A model generated the notes under the pieces. The model ran no database searches. It had not been told where the DNA came from and saw only the letters and a list, made by a program, of their open reading frames with translations. 39,106 bases of DNA from JAVBPB01 sp031549965 (GTDB taxonomy: Bacteria > Bacillota > Clostridia > Lachnospirales > Lachnospiraceae): positions 1 through 39,106 of the forward strand of contig JAVBPB010000157.1 of NCBI GenBank assembly GCA_031549965.1, read 5' to 3'. The position numbers were made by a program, and so were the translations under genes. Below, piece after piece: positions 1 to 8,107 of this stretch (position 1 is the first letter of the stretch; each line of letters starts with the position of its first letter).

Positions 1-51
1 GTCAAGACTTTGCTTGCAAAGGCTTGTAAAAAACATGCTGAAGGAGGGTAA
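1..51 (+). CDS. Possible 3' end of an upstream gene (partial)
   Basis: Read from base 1, seventeen codons run without a stop and end in TAA at 49-51, giving a short Lys/Ala-rich tail ending in HAEGG. The codons look protein-like, but a second frame is also open here (to about 102), so the true frame is uncertain. No family can be assigned. Gene-free DNA and a promoter follow, which fits the end of a separate upstream unit. Confidence 0.3.
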   Translation, partial: VKTLLAKACKKHAEGG

Positions 52-265
52 GGCAAACAATTGGATATATATAAATTCATATTTATCTGAAATAATTCGA
101 TAATCTAAATTAAGCAATTTTAAGAGGTTAACCTTAACTAGCTTGTAAATTGAAACATAAAATCCTTAAGTTTGACGACATTGAGCGTCCGTTCGTTAAT
201 TAAACACAAGCTATAACATTGAATAGCAATCATATATGTTTTGTAAGATCAAACCGAACATTTTC

Positions 266-294
266 TTGATTTTAACAATTGATTGCGGTATAAT
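266..294 (+). promoter_or_regulatory. Sigma-A type promoter for trpD-murE-murF
   Basis: TTGATT (266-271) and a perfect TATAAT (289-294) are separated by exactly 17 bases. The start codon of trpD lies 38 bases after the -10. The rest of 52-265 shows no gene or clear RNA fold; no trp leader peptide or T-box was recognised. Confidence 0.75.
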
Positions 295-332
295 TTTAGA
301 AATGTTTAAGAATACATAACACGGAGGTCATT

Positions 333-1379
333 ATGAAACAAGCAATTCGTCAAGTTGTAGAAGGAAGAGATTTATCTATTGAAGAAGCGAAAAGAGCCAT
401 GGACTTAATGCTTAGCGGAATGGCTACCCAAGCACAAATAGGTGCTTTCCTTACAGCTTTAAGACTTAAAAGTGAAACTTTGGATGAGATTATTGGATGT
501 GCAACGGTGCTTAGGGATAAGGCGGAACATATTTCCCCTAAAGTACCTGATTATATAGATCTAGTTGGGACTGGAGGAGATTGTACCAATACTTTTAATA
601 TATCTACAACAGCTTCTTTTGTGGTTGCTGCATGTGGACTTTCGGTGGCTAAACATGGAAACAGATCTATATCAAGTAAAAGCGGTTCGGCTGATATTTT
701 GGAAGCATTAGGCGTTAATATTTTACTTGAGCCATCTGTGGTTGAGAAATGTGTAGAAGAAGTTGGGATTGGCTTTATGTTTGCTCAAACATTTAATAAA
801 TCTATGAAATATGTTTCACAAGCTAGAAGTGATATGGGGATACGTTCTATTTTTAATATTTTAGGACCCCTTTCAAATCCATCTGGAGCTAAATATCAAT
901 TAATTGGAGTATTTAATCCTGATTTAACCGAAGTTTTTGCACAAGCAATGAGAGTTATGGGAATTGAAAGTGCCATGGTTGTAAATGCTAAGGATGGAAT
1001 GGATGAGATTTCAATATCATCTGACACGGTAGTTTCTGAAATTAGAAATGGTAAAATCAAGAATTATGTAATAACACCAGAACAGTTTGGTTTTAAAAGA
1101 ACATTTTTGGAGTGCTTAAGGGGTGGTACACCAAAAGTTAATGCAGATATAACTATGGATATTTTATCTGGAACATTGGGATATAGAAGAGATATTGTAG
1201 TTTTAAATGCGGGAGCAACATTATATGTGGGGCATAAAGCGGATTCTATTGAAGAAGGAATCGAAATGGCAACATCAGCACTTGATAAAGGTCTGGCAAT
1301 GAAAAAATTAGAAGAATTAGTTGCATTTACTAATAATTCTGATAATATAAAAGGAATAGAAAGAATAGATAAAGAATAA
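333..1379 (+). CDS. trpD: Anthranilate phosphoribosyltransferase (TrpD)
   Basis: Transfers the phosphoribosyl group of PRPP to anthranilate, the second committed step of tryptophan synthesis, in the cytosol. The 348 residues match the family's usual length. Visible signatures are the PRPP loop GTGGD (79-83), KHGNRS (107-112) followed by the SSKSGSAD stretch, GPLSNP (178-183), and the metal-binding acidic pair DE (224-225) after KDGM. The start has GGAGG at 323-327 and its own promoter. No other trp gene is present on either side; it is followed 37 bases later by murE. Tryptophan attenuation is not visible. A related phosphoribosyltransferase activity cannot be excluded, because stand-alone TrpD-like proteins exist, but all the canonical motifs are intact. 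Confidence 0.9.
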   Translation: MKQAIRQVVEGRDLSIEEAKRAMDLMLSGMATQAQIGAFLTALRLKSETLDEIIGCATVLRDKAEHISPKVPDYIDLVGTGGDCTNTFNISTTASFVVAACGLSVAKHGNRSISSKSGSADILEALGVNILLEPSVVEKCVEEVGIGFMFAQTFNKSMKYVSQARSDMGIRSIFNILGPLSNPSGAKYQLIGVFNPDLTEVFAQAMRVMGIESAMVVNAKDGMDEISISSDTVVSEIRNGKIKNYVITPEQFGFKRTFLECLRGGTPKVNADITMDILSGTLGYRRDIVVLNAGATLYVGHKADSIEEGIEMATSALDKGLAMKKLEELVAFTNNSDNIKGIERIDKE

Positions 1380-1416
1380 ATTTAAATATCTGTGGCAAAG
1401 GATAGAGGAGATAGGT

Positions 1417-2877
1417 ATGCAGCTTAAAAAATTATTAGAGAATCTGGAGTATACATGTGTAAAGGGTAGTTTAGATAAAGAAGTGAAAGATGTTATATAC
1501 GATTCCAGACAGGTTACTTTAGATACTTTATTTGTTTGTATAAAAGGAACTGTAAGAGATAGTCATGATTTTGCAGAGGAAGTAGTTAATAAGGGAGCGG
1601 TTGTATTAGTTGTTGAAAGGGAAGTTGATGTTTTAGATGATGTAACGGTAATTAAGGTAAATGATGCACGGTTAGCACTAGCAGTACTATCTTCAGCCTA
1701 TTTTAATCATCCTGCCAAAGAACTTAAAGTAATAGGTATTACTGGAACAAAAGGTAAAACAACAACTACTTACATGATTCGCAGTGTATTAATGAAAGCT
1801 GGATTAAAAGTTGGGCTTATTGGTACAATAGAGACAATTATAGGAGATGAGCATATTCCAGCTCAAAATACTACCCCTGAGTCTTATTTACTTCAAAAAT
1901 ATTTAAGACAAATGGCAGACCAAGGGTGTCAGTGTGTTGTAATGGAAGTGTCTTCACAAGGTTTGATGATGAATAGGGTTGCTGGATTTGAATTTGATTA
2001 TGGAATATTTACAAATATAGAGCCTGATCATATAGGACCTAATGAACATAAAGATTTTTCGGAATATTTATTATGTAAAAGTATGCTGTTTAAGCAGTGT
2101 AAGGTAGGAATTGTAAATATTGATGATCCTCATGTTTTAGAGATTATAAAGGAGCATACATGTGAAATCGAAACATTTGGGCTTATGGAAAAGGCAGATT
2201 TATTTGCAGATAATATAAAGTATATTACTAAAGACGGAATACTTTGTATTGAATATGATTTAAAAGGAAAATTGGATTTTCATATAACCGTAAATGTACC
2301 TGGAAAATTTAGTGTATATAATTCTTTAACAGCTATTTCAATTTGCAGTCATTTTAATATACCTATTGAGACAATTAAATCAGCACTATCTGCTGTTTTA
2401 GTTAAAGGAAGAATAGAAATGATACCTGTATCTGATAAATACACTTTGTTAATAGATTATGCCCATAACGCAATGAGTTTGGAAAGTTTACTAACCACAT
2501 TAAAAGAGTACAATCCAAAAAGATTGGTATGCATGTTTGGTTGTGGTGGAAATCGCTCAAAAATCAGGCGTTTTGAAATGGGAGAAATATCTGGTAAACT
2601 ATCTGATCTTACAGTTATTACTTCTGATAATCCAAGAAATGAACAGCCAGAAGATATAATAGAAGATATTAAAACGGGAATAATAAAAACTTCAGGGAAA
2701 TTTGTGGAGATATGTGATAGAAAAGAAGCAATCAAATATTGTATTGAAAATGCATTAGAAGGAGATATAATAGTTTTTGCCGGAAAAGGTCATGAGGATT
2801 ATCAGGAAATAAAAGGTGTTAAATATCCAATGGATGAAAGAGAAATTATAAAAGAAATAACTGGCGTAAGGTGGTAG
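1417..2877 (+). CDS. murE: UDP-N-acetylmuramoyl-tripeptide synthetase (MurE type)
   Basis: An ATP-dependent Mur ligase adding the third amino acid of the peptidoglycan stem peptide to UDP-MurNAc-L-Ala-D-Glu in the cytosol. The protein is 486 residues with the three Mur ligase domains. The P-loop GTKGKT is at 110-115, NTTPE at 151-155, the expected carbamylated Lys is K221, IDYAHN is at 346-351, and GKGHE lies near the C terminus. DNPR (404-407) is the motif tied to meso-diaminopimelate selection. One oddity is that the usual NLxxDHLDYHG stretch reads NIEPDHIGPNEH (200-211), a variant that I associate with a second clostridial MurE-like group, so the amino acid added is inferred rather than certain. 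It has an AGAGGAG ribosome site at 1404-1410, and murF follows 4 bases after its stop. Confidence 0.9.
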   Translation: MQLKKLLENLEYTCVKGSLDKEVKDVIYDSRQVTLDTLFVCIKGTVRDSHDFAEEVVNKGAVVLVVEREVDVLDDVTVIKVNDARLALAVLSSAYFNHPAKELKVIGITGTKGKTTTTYMIRSVLMKAGLKVGLIGTIETIIGDEHIPAQNTTPESYLLQKYLRQMADQGCQCVVMEVSSQGLMMNRVAGFEFDYGIFTNIEPDHIGPNEHKDFSEYLLCKSMLFKQCKVGIVNIDDPHVLEIIKEHTCEIETFGLMEKADLFADNIKYITKDGILCIEYDLKGKLDFHITVNVPGKFSVYNSLTAISICSHFNIPIETIKSALSAVLVKGRIEMIPVSDKYTLLIDYAHNAMSLESLLTTLKEYNPKRLVCMFGCGGNRSKIRRFEMGEISGKLSDLTVITSDNPRNEQPEDIIEDIKTGIIKTSGKFVEICDRKEAIKYCIENALEGDIIVFAGKGHEDYQEIKGVKYPMDEREIIKEITGVRW

Positions 2878-2881
2878 CAAA

Positions 2882-4261
2882 ATGAAGGCAATAACTGTAA
2901 AAGAAATATTAGAAGCGGTTAATGGAAGATTAATTTCTGGAAATGATAATATATTAATTACTAATGTTTGTACAGATTCAAGAAAGATAGAACAAGATGG
3001 TTTATTTGTACCTATAATTGGAGAAAAGGTAGATGCACACGATTTTATTGAAAGTATACTAATTAATGGGGGTTCGGCTACTTTTACTAACAGAGAGCTT
3101 GATAATTACTTAGATAAAAAAGCATATATATTAGTAGATGATTCTGTTACAGCCCTACAGGCTTTGGGTAAGTACTATAGATCAAAGTTTGATATTCCGA
3201 TTATTGGAATCACAGGAAGTGTTGGAAAAACTTCAACTAAAGAAATGATTTTCTGTGCTTTAAAGTCAAAATTTAATGTTTTGAAAACTTTGGGAAATAT
3301 GAATAGTCAGGTTGGTTTGCCACTTATGCTTTTTCATTTAAATGACGAGCATGAAATCGGCGTAATTGAAATGGGTATTAGTGAAAATAAAGAAATGTCC
3401 AGACTTTGTAATGTATCAATGCCTCATGATGCAGTAATAACTAACATTGGAGTATCCCATATAGCACAATTAGGTACAAGAAAAAACATAATGCTTGAAA
3501 AGTTAAATATTATTAATCATTTTGATGATAGCAGTACTTTGTTTTTAAATGGTGATGATGAATTATTAAAAACCCTAATAGATAATAATGTGACTAAAAA
3601 TATAATTTCATATGGTCTTTCTAAAGAATGTACATTTAGGGCAGAAAATATAATAACAGACGGAGATTATACAGTTTTTACTCTATATTATCCAGATGGA
3701 AAAGAAGAGATAAGAATACCTGTACTTGGAATGCATAATGTATATAATGCATTGGTATCCATAGCTATAGCTAATAAATATGGGATTTTGCCTGGTGAGT
3801 CAAAACTTGGGTTATTGGATTATGCACCAATTGCCATGCGTGGGCAAATTGGTGTGTATAATGGTGTGAAATTAATAGATGATTCGTATAATGCAAGCCC
3901 TGATTCAATTAAAGGCGGTATTAATATACTCTTGTCACTTTCAGAGGTTAACAAAAGGATAGCTGTATTGGCTGATGTATTGGAGCTTGGAGACATTTCA
4001 TATGAATGTCATTATGAAATTGGAAAATATATTGTGAAAAATCCAGTTGATGAAGTTATTACTATTGGAAAAAATTCATTAGCTATTTATAATGCTATAA
4101 ATGCTGAGGCTTCTCATGTTATTAAAGCAACACCTTTTAAAACCAATGATGAAGCTATTAATTATTTAAAAAGTATTTTAAAGAGTGGAGATGGAGTTTT
4201 AGTAAAGGGCTCAAGAGGTATGCATACAGAGGAAATTGTTAATGCTATAAAGGAAAGATAA
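2882..4261 (+). CDS. murF: UDP-N-acetylmuramoyl-tripeptide--D-alanyl-D-alanine ligase (MurF)
   Basis: Adds D-Ala-D-Ala to the UDP-MurNAc tripeptide, the last cytosolic step of muropeptide assembly. The 459 residues are normal for MurF. The ATP loop GSVGKTS is at 112-118, NSQVGLPL at 141-148, EMGIS at 163-167, and the NIGVSHIAQLGTR segment at 188-200 leads into the lysine-containing Mur ligase centre. DDSYNASPDS lies in the C-terminal half. The ATG is 4 bases beyond the murE stop and its AAGGTGG ribosome site lies inside the last murE codons, so the two are probably translationally coupled. They share substrate flow: the MurE product is the MurF substrate. Confidence 0.95.
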   Translation: MKAITVKEILEAVNGRLISGNDNILITNVCTDSRKIEQDGLFVPIIGEKVDAHDFIESILINGGSATFTNRELDNYLDKKAYILVDDSVTALQALGKYYRSKFDIPIIGITGSVGKTSTKEMIFCALKSKFNVLKTLGNMNSQVGLPLMLFHLNDEHEIGVIEMGISENKEMSRLCNVSMPHDAVITNIGVSHIAQLGTRKNIMLEKLNIINHFDDSSTLFLNGDDELLKTLIDNNVTKNIISYGLSKECTFRAENIITDGDYTVFTLYYPDGKEEIRIPVLGMHNVYNALVSIAIANKYGILPGESKLGLLDYAPIAMRGQIGVYNGVKLIDDSYNASPDSIKGGINILLSLSEVNKRIAVLADVLELGDISYECHYEIGKYIVKNPVDEVITIGKNSLAIYNAINAEASHVIKATPFKTNDEAINYLKSILKSGDGVLVKGSRGMHTEEIVNAIKER

Positions 4262-4281
4262 CTACTTATGGAGGAATTTTA

Positions 4282-4752
4282 ATGATTACATTTAAATTTG
4301 ATGCACAGATATTACAATCTGATGAGGTAGGAGCAGGAGCATTCATAATGTTTCCTTTTGATACAGTATCTTGCTTTGGAAAGAAAAACCAAATTAAAGT
4401 CAGATGTACTTTTGATGGTATAGAATATAGAGGATCAATTGTAAATATGGGAGCAGGGCCTTGTATTGGAATCTTAAAGTCCATTAGAGAAAAGTTAAAT
4501 AAACAGCGTGGAGATATGATTTATGTGGAACTATATGAAGATAAAGAAGAAAGAATTATTGAAATTCCTAAAGAATTAGAAGATGCATTTAAATTAAATG
4601 AAAATGCAAAGAAGTTTTATGAAACTTTATCTTATACAAACAAAAAGCAGTATGCAGATTATATTACAAGTGCTAAGAAACAAGAAACTAAAGATGCTAG
4701 ATTAATTGTAGTGATAGATAAGTTGGAAAATGGTGTTAAGAAATTAAAGTAA
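4282..4752 (+). CDS. YdeI/OmdA-like protein (DUF1905 + OmdA)
   Basis: A 156-residue cytosolic protein with two recognisable parts. About residues 3-80 form a DUF1905-like beta-barrel region (FDTVSCFGKKNQIKVRCTFD, then GxYRG and MGAGPCIGILKSIR). About 85-150 form the helical OmdA/bacteriocin-protection region, with IPKELEDAF, a KKFYETLSYTNKKQY segment and a basic tail. Members of this family have been linked to resistance to some bacteriocins and peptides, but the molecular activity is not established. It starts 20 bases after murF with a GGAGG site at 4270-4274, so it may be read with the cell-wall genes; that link is inference. Confidence 0.75.
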   Translation: MITFKFDAQILQSDEVGAGAFIMFPFDTVSCFGKKNQIKVRCTFDGIEYRGSIVNMGAGPCIGILKSIREKLNKQRGDMIYVELYEDKEERIIEIPKELEDAFKLNENAKKFYETLSYTNKKQYADYITSAKKQETKDARLIVVIDKLENGVKKLK

Positions 4753-4843
4753 TTGGTTGGCTTTTGGAATGTGATAAAAATTAATATTAATTGGGCAGAA
4801 TAGTAGCATAAAAATCTTAAAAATATAAATTTAAATTTGTTTC

Positions 4844-4872
4844 TTGCAATCAGGTTTAGAATAATATATAAT
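4844..4872 (+). promoter_or_regulatory. Promoter of the tRNA-Ser gene
   Basis: TTGCAA (4844-4849), a 17-base spacer and TATAAT (4867-4872) lie 37 bases before the tRNA. The same TTGCAA-N17-TATAAT arrangement recurs before the M16 peptidase and spoIIIE. Confidence 0.75.
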
Positions 4873-4908
4873 TTCTTTGTTAGATAAAAAATTTAACATT
4901 ATATATTA

Positions 4909-4996
4909 GGAAACGTACCGAAGAGGCTGTAACGGCCCTGACTCGAAATCAGGTTGTCGGGTAACCGGCACGTGGGTTCAAATCCCACCGTTTCCG
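4909..4996 (+). tRNA. tRNA-Ser (anticodon CGA)
   Basis: An 88-base class II tRNA. The acceptor GGAAACG (4909-4915) pairs with CGTTTCC (4989-4995), with discriminator G4996. The anticodon stem CCTGA (4937-4941)/TCAGG (4949-4953) encloses the loop CTCGAAA, with anticodon CGA at 4944-4946, reading UCG serine codons. A long variable arm (about 4954-4971) is typical of serine tRNAs. The T stem GTGGG/CCCAC encloses TTCAAAT (4977-4983). The 3' CCA is not encoded: the bases after the discriminator are TTAT, so CCA must be added enzymatically. Confidence 0.95.
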
Positions 4997-5065
4997 TTAT
5001 TTATTTGGTATTTAAAGTTTTAGGATGCCATTTATTAGCATATTTTTTACTATGATATCTCAAGC

Positions 5066-5097
5066 AAAAACTGCTGATTAAAAGAACAGCAGTTTTT
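5066..5097. terminator. Bidirectional intrinsic terminator
   Basis: A perfect 11-bp stem AAAAACTGCTG (5066-5076)/CAGCAGTTTTT (5087-5097) with a 10-base loop. The T-run on one side and A-run on the other allow it to work on both strands. It sits between the tRNA (plus) and the small minus-strand gene, and can end both transcripts. Confidence 0.75.
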
Positions 5098-5105
5098 GGT
5101 CTATT

Positions 5106-5237
5106 TTATTCTTGTGCAGAATTTTCTGCGGATACTTCCTTTTTAGGCATATTGCGTTTTAATTGTTCAGTTTCCTTAGTAAGAGACTCTTTTTTACTAT
5201 CTTTTGACGTTGCCTTTTGTACAGTAGTTTTACTCAT
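5106..5237 (-). CDS. Small Lys/Ser/Thr-rich protein, 43 aa, unknown function
   Basis: A minus-strand reading frame of 43 codons begins MSKTTVQKATSKDSKKES and ends SAENSAQE followed by TAA. The start has a good Shine-Dalgarno, GGAAGGTG, on the minus strand (plus coordinates 5243-5250) at normal spacing. A hairpin terminator lies 9 bases beyond the stop. The product is strongly hydrophilic, charged, without cysteine or a membrane segment, and probably disordered. I do not recognise a family. The combination of ribosome site, tight terminator and otherwise empty surroundings supports a real small gene. Confidence 0.6.
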   Translation of the reverse strand: MSKTTVQKATSKDSKKESLTKETEQLKRNMPKKEVSAENSAQE

Positions 5238-5463
5238 TTTATCACCTTCCTTCGTAGTAGTCTTTGTGAAATAATATAAATTTATACATTTATCCTTTTA
5301 CAATTGACATTTGAATATTATGGGTACAGATGGTGCAGATTCAGAATTATTTTGTGAATGCAAATGGGCAATGTGATGTTAGTTGAATACGAAAATATAA
5401 TAAGTAACACTTAAACTTATTAAGAATATAATGAATAAAAGTTAATAGATAGGGATGTACATT

Positions 5464-6246
5464 ATGCAATGTCCAACAAAAATGATTCATATAATAAGGC
5501 AGGGAGAAGATCTTGAATCAATAGCCAGAAATCATATGACTACTGTGGAAGAAATTTTACAGGCTAATCCACAAGTAAACCCATATGACTTGTACGTTGG
5601 AGATGTATTAACAATATGCATGAAAAATAATTTCTTTGTTAGCGAAAGTGTATATACCAGATTAATTAGAAGCATGGAAAATGGAGAACCAACACAGTCT
5701 ATTGATAACGAAGCCACAAATGAATTAAAAGATATTATGAAAAAGGCATGGCTTCAGAAAGGATTTTGGACACATATATTACTCGTAAGCGTTATTGAAC
5801 AATTAAAAGATGAAAATGAAGTAACAAAAAGAATAATGGAAAATCCATTGGATTTAGAAAGTATATATAGCAGATACTATGATTCAACTGTAGATGTACG
5901 AATTTCAGAACTTTTTAAACAACATTTAGATATAGTAAAAAAATATATAGAAAGTTTAGTATACAAAAATGAAGAAGAGGCAAATAGGCTTAGTCAACAG
6001 TTATATTCAAATGCTGATGATGTTGCTTATTTTATTTCCGCTATAAATCCGTATATTGACCAAAAAAAATTAAAGAATATGCTTTATGAGCACATAGATT
6101 TAATAAAAAAACAAATAGCAGCCAGAATAGACGGAGATTATACAAGTGAAATAGCAATCTATGATCTTGGAGAACAGCAGGCAGTAGAATTGGCAAATGA
6201 GTTATCTAATGCAATTATACAACAATTTCCTGATAAATTTGTTTAG
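5464..6246 (+). CDS. LysM-domain protein without a signal peptide
   Basis: One LysM repeat occupies about residues 7-53 (IHIIRQGEDLESIARNHM, then VEEILQANPQV and YVGDVLTI), the fold that binds N-acetylglucosamine in peptidoglycan or chitin. The remaining 200 residues look helical and charged, with no enzyme motif. There is no signal peptide or membrane segment, so export by Sec is not expected; LysM proteins of this kind in spore formers can act inside the mother cell on the forespore surface, which is only a guess here. Start choice: an in-frame ATG exists at 5455, but AGGGA at 5451-5455 suits the ATG at 5464, 8 bases away. A perfect TATAAT lies at 5427-5432 without a good -35. Length from this start is 260 residues. 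Confidence 0.75.
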   Translation: MQCPTKMIHIIRQGEDLESIARNHMTTVEEILQANPQVNPYDLYVGDVLTICMKNNFFVSESVYTRLIRSMENGEPTQSIDNEATNELKDIMKKAWLQKGFWTHILLVSVIEQLKDENEVTKRIMENPLDLESIYSRYYDSTVDVRISELFKQHLDIVKKYIESLVYKNEEEANRLSQQLYSNADDVAYFISAINPYIDQKKLKNMLYEHIDLIKKQIAARIDGDYTSEIAIYDLGEQQAVELANELSNAIIQQFPDKFV

Positions 6247-6273
6247 ACAAAAAAACTAATTACTATTTGTTCC

Positions 6274-6302
6274 TTGCAAATAAGAAAAAAATAATATATA
6301 AT
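6274..6302 (+). promoter_or_regulatory. Promoter of the M16 peptidase-dut unit
   Basis: TTGCAA (6274-6279), a 17-base spacer and TATAAT (6297-6302), 54 bases before the chosen ATG. It has the same hexamers and spacing as the tRNA-Ser and spoIIIE promoters. Confidence 0.75.
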
Positions 6303-6356
6303 TGCCAATATAGTATTTTGAGCTAATAATAAAAACAAAAGTTGAAAGGAAATCAG

Positions 6357-7622
6357 ATGATTAATATAACTAATTTAAGCAATGGAATTAGAGTTATATG
6401 TGAAGAGATGACATACCTTAGATCAGTATCATTTGGATTATGGGTTAAAGTTGGCTCTGCAAACGAAGATGAGTACAACAATGGTATTTCCCATATGATA
6501 GAACATATGCTGTTTAAAGGTACAAAGAATAGAAGTGCAAAAGAGATAGCAGATGAAATGGCAAGTATAGGCGGCAATCTAAACGCATTTACAAGCAAAG
6601 AATGTACATCTTACTATACAAGAACATTAGATGAGCATATTTATAAGGCAATAGATATAATATCTGATATGATTCTTAATTCTAATATAGATGAGTCTGA
6701 TCTTGAGAAGGAAAAAGGTATAATAATTGAAGAGATAGATATGTATGATGATTCACCAGAAGATCTAGTACATGAGATGCTTCAAAAAAATATATGGAAC
6801 AGACATCCTCTTGGATATATTATTTCGGGAGAAAAAGAGAATGTAAGATCATTTACAAGAAAAGACATTATTGATTATATGTTAAAACATTATGTAGCAG
6901 AAAATATAGTAATATCATTAGCAGGTAATTTTTCGTCAAAAGAAATACTTCCAATATTAGAGGAAAAATTTGGGGAGATACCGTCAAATAAGAATCTGTC
7001 AGAAACAACAGTACCAGAATATAATAAATGTATCTATACAAAAACAAAAGACATTGAGCAGGTACACTTAAATGTGGCATTTGATTCTATTTCCTACCTT
7101 TCAGAAGAAAAGTATACCTTATCAATAGTAAACTCAATACTTGGAGGAAGTATTAACTCAAGACTTTTTATGGAAATAAGAGAAGAGCTTGGACTCACAT
7201 ACTCAATTTATACTTATGGAAGCTCATATAAGGATGCTGGTCTTTTTCATGTATATGCGGCTATGAATCCATCACAGACAGAATTAGTTTTTGATAAAAT
7301 AATAGAAGTAATTGAAAAATTAAAAGCTGAGGGCATAACTGAGGATGAATTAATAAAAACAAAAGAGCAGATAAAAACTGAATTAATAATAAACAGTGAA
7401 AGTACTCAAAGCAGAATGAATACAAACGGAAAATCAATAATTTGCCGTGGCTTCATTACCCCACTTGACGATACAATTAAAAAATTAAATCAAGTTACAA
7501 CTAAAGATATTAAAGAATTTTTAGAAAAATACTTTAATTATTCAGCATGTAGCATATCACTTGTAGGAAATTTAGCAGAAATTAATATAAATAAATTAGA
7601 AGATAAATGGAAAAGTTTATAA
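6357..7622 (+). CDS. M16-family zinc peptidase (insulinase/processing peptidase type)
   Basis: A soluble zinc metallopeptidase of the pitrilysin family, 421 residues. The inverted zinc motif HMIEH is at 46-50, followed by LFKGTKNRSAKEIADE, and the third ligand is in the IIIEEIDMYDD segment about 70 residues later. The C-terminal half holds the second, inactive M16 domain with the RLFMEIREELGLTYSIY signature. The length matches the bacterial YmxG/MPP-beta-like group often encoded near dut in Firmicutes. Its natural substrate is not known. Start choice: the open frame extends to a TTG at 6342, but AAAGGA at 6345-6350 lies inside that extension and serves the ATG at 6357. The stop overlaps the upstream part of the dut reading frame. 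Confidence 0.85.
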   Translation: MINITNLSNGIRVICEEMTYLRSVSFGLWVKVGSANEDEYNNGISHMIEHMLFKGTKNRSAKEIADEMASIGGNLNAFTSKECTSYYTRTLDEHIYKAIDIISDMILNSNIDESDLEKEKGIIIEEIDMYDDSPEDLVHEMLQKNIWNRHPLGYIISGEKENVRSFTRKDIIDYMLKHYVAENIVISLAGNFSSKEILPILEEKFGEIPSNKNLSETTVPEYNKCIYTKTKDIEQVHLNVAFDSISYLSEEKYTLSIVNSILGGSINSRLFMEIREELGLTYSIYTYGSSYKDAGLFHVYAAMNPSQTELVFDKIIEVIEKLKAEGITEDELIKTKEQIKTELIINSESTQSRMNTNGKSIICRGFITPLDDTIKKLNQVTTKDIKEFLEKYFNYSACSISLVGNLAEININKLEDKWKSL

Positions 7623-7639
7623 TGCTTGGGGATGATTTT

Positions 7640-8089
7640 ATGAAAGAACAACTATTAATTAAAATTGAACAAATTGAAGAAGCAAAGGACTTACCCCTTC
7701 CTAAATATATGAGTGAAAATGCTGCCGGTATGGATTTATACGCAAGCATTAATGAAGATTTAATTCTAAATAAAGGTGAAATCTTATTAATACCAACAGG
7801 AATAAAAATTGCTATTCCTGTTGGATATGAAGCACAAATAAGACCAAGAAGTGGTTTAGCCTTAAATAATGGTATAGTAATACCTAATTCTCCTGGAACA
7901 ATAGATGCTGATTACAGGGGAGAAATTAAAGTTATCTTAATGAATTTAGGAAAGAATGATTTTGTAATTCATAGGGGTGACAGAATCGCACAAATGATTA
8001 TAAATAAAGTAGAAATTATAGAATGGGAAATAGGCTGCCTTGATGAGACTAAAAGAGGTGAAGGCGGTTTTGGACATACTAAAATTTAA
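7640..8089 (+). CDS. dut: Deoxyuridine 5'-triphosphate nucleotidohydrolase (trimeric dUTPase)
   Basis: Hydrolyses dUTP to dUMP and pyrophosphate, keeping uracil out of DNA and supplying dUMP for thymidylate synthesis. All five dUTPase motifs are in order: AAGMDLY (28-34), RPRSGLA (68-74), the GTIDADYRGEI region (86-96) with the catalytic Asp, GDRIAQMI (113-120) and the flexible C-terminal RGEGGFGHT (139-147). Length 149 residues. Start choice: the open frame reaches back to 7607 inside the M16 gene and has another ATG at 7622, but GGGGA before the ATG at 7640 and the family's normal N terminus favour 7640. It follows the M16 gene with an 17-base gap. Confidence 0.93.
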   Translation: MKEQLLIKIEQIEEAKDLPLPKYMSENAAGMDLYASINEDLILNKGEILLIPTGIKIAIPVGYEAQIRPRSGLALNNGIVIPNSPGTIDADYRGEIKVILMNLGKNDFVIHRGDRIAQMIINKVEIIEWEIGCLDETKRGEGGFGHTKI

Positions 8090-8107
8090 TAATTTGGAGG
8101 ATTAACA

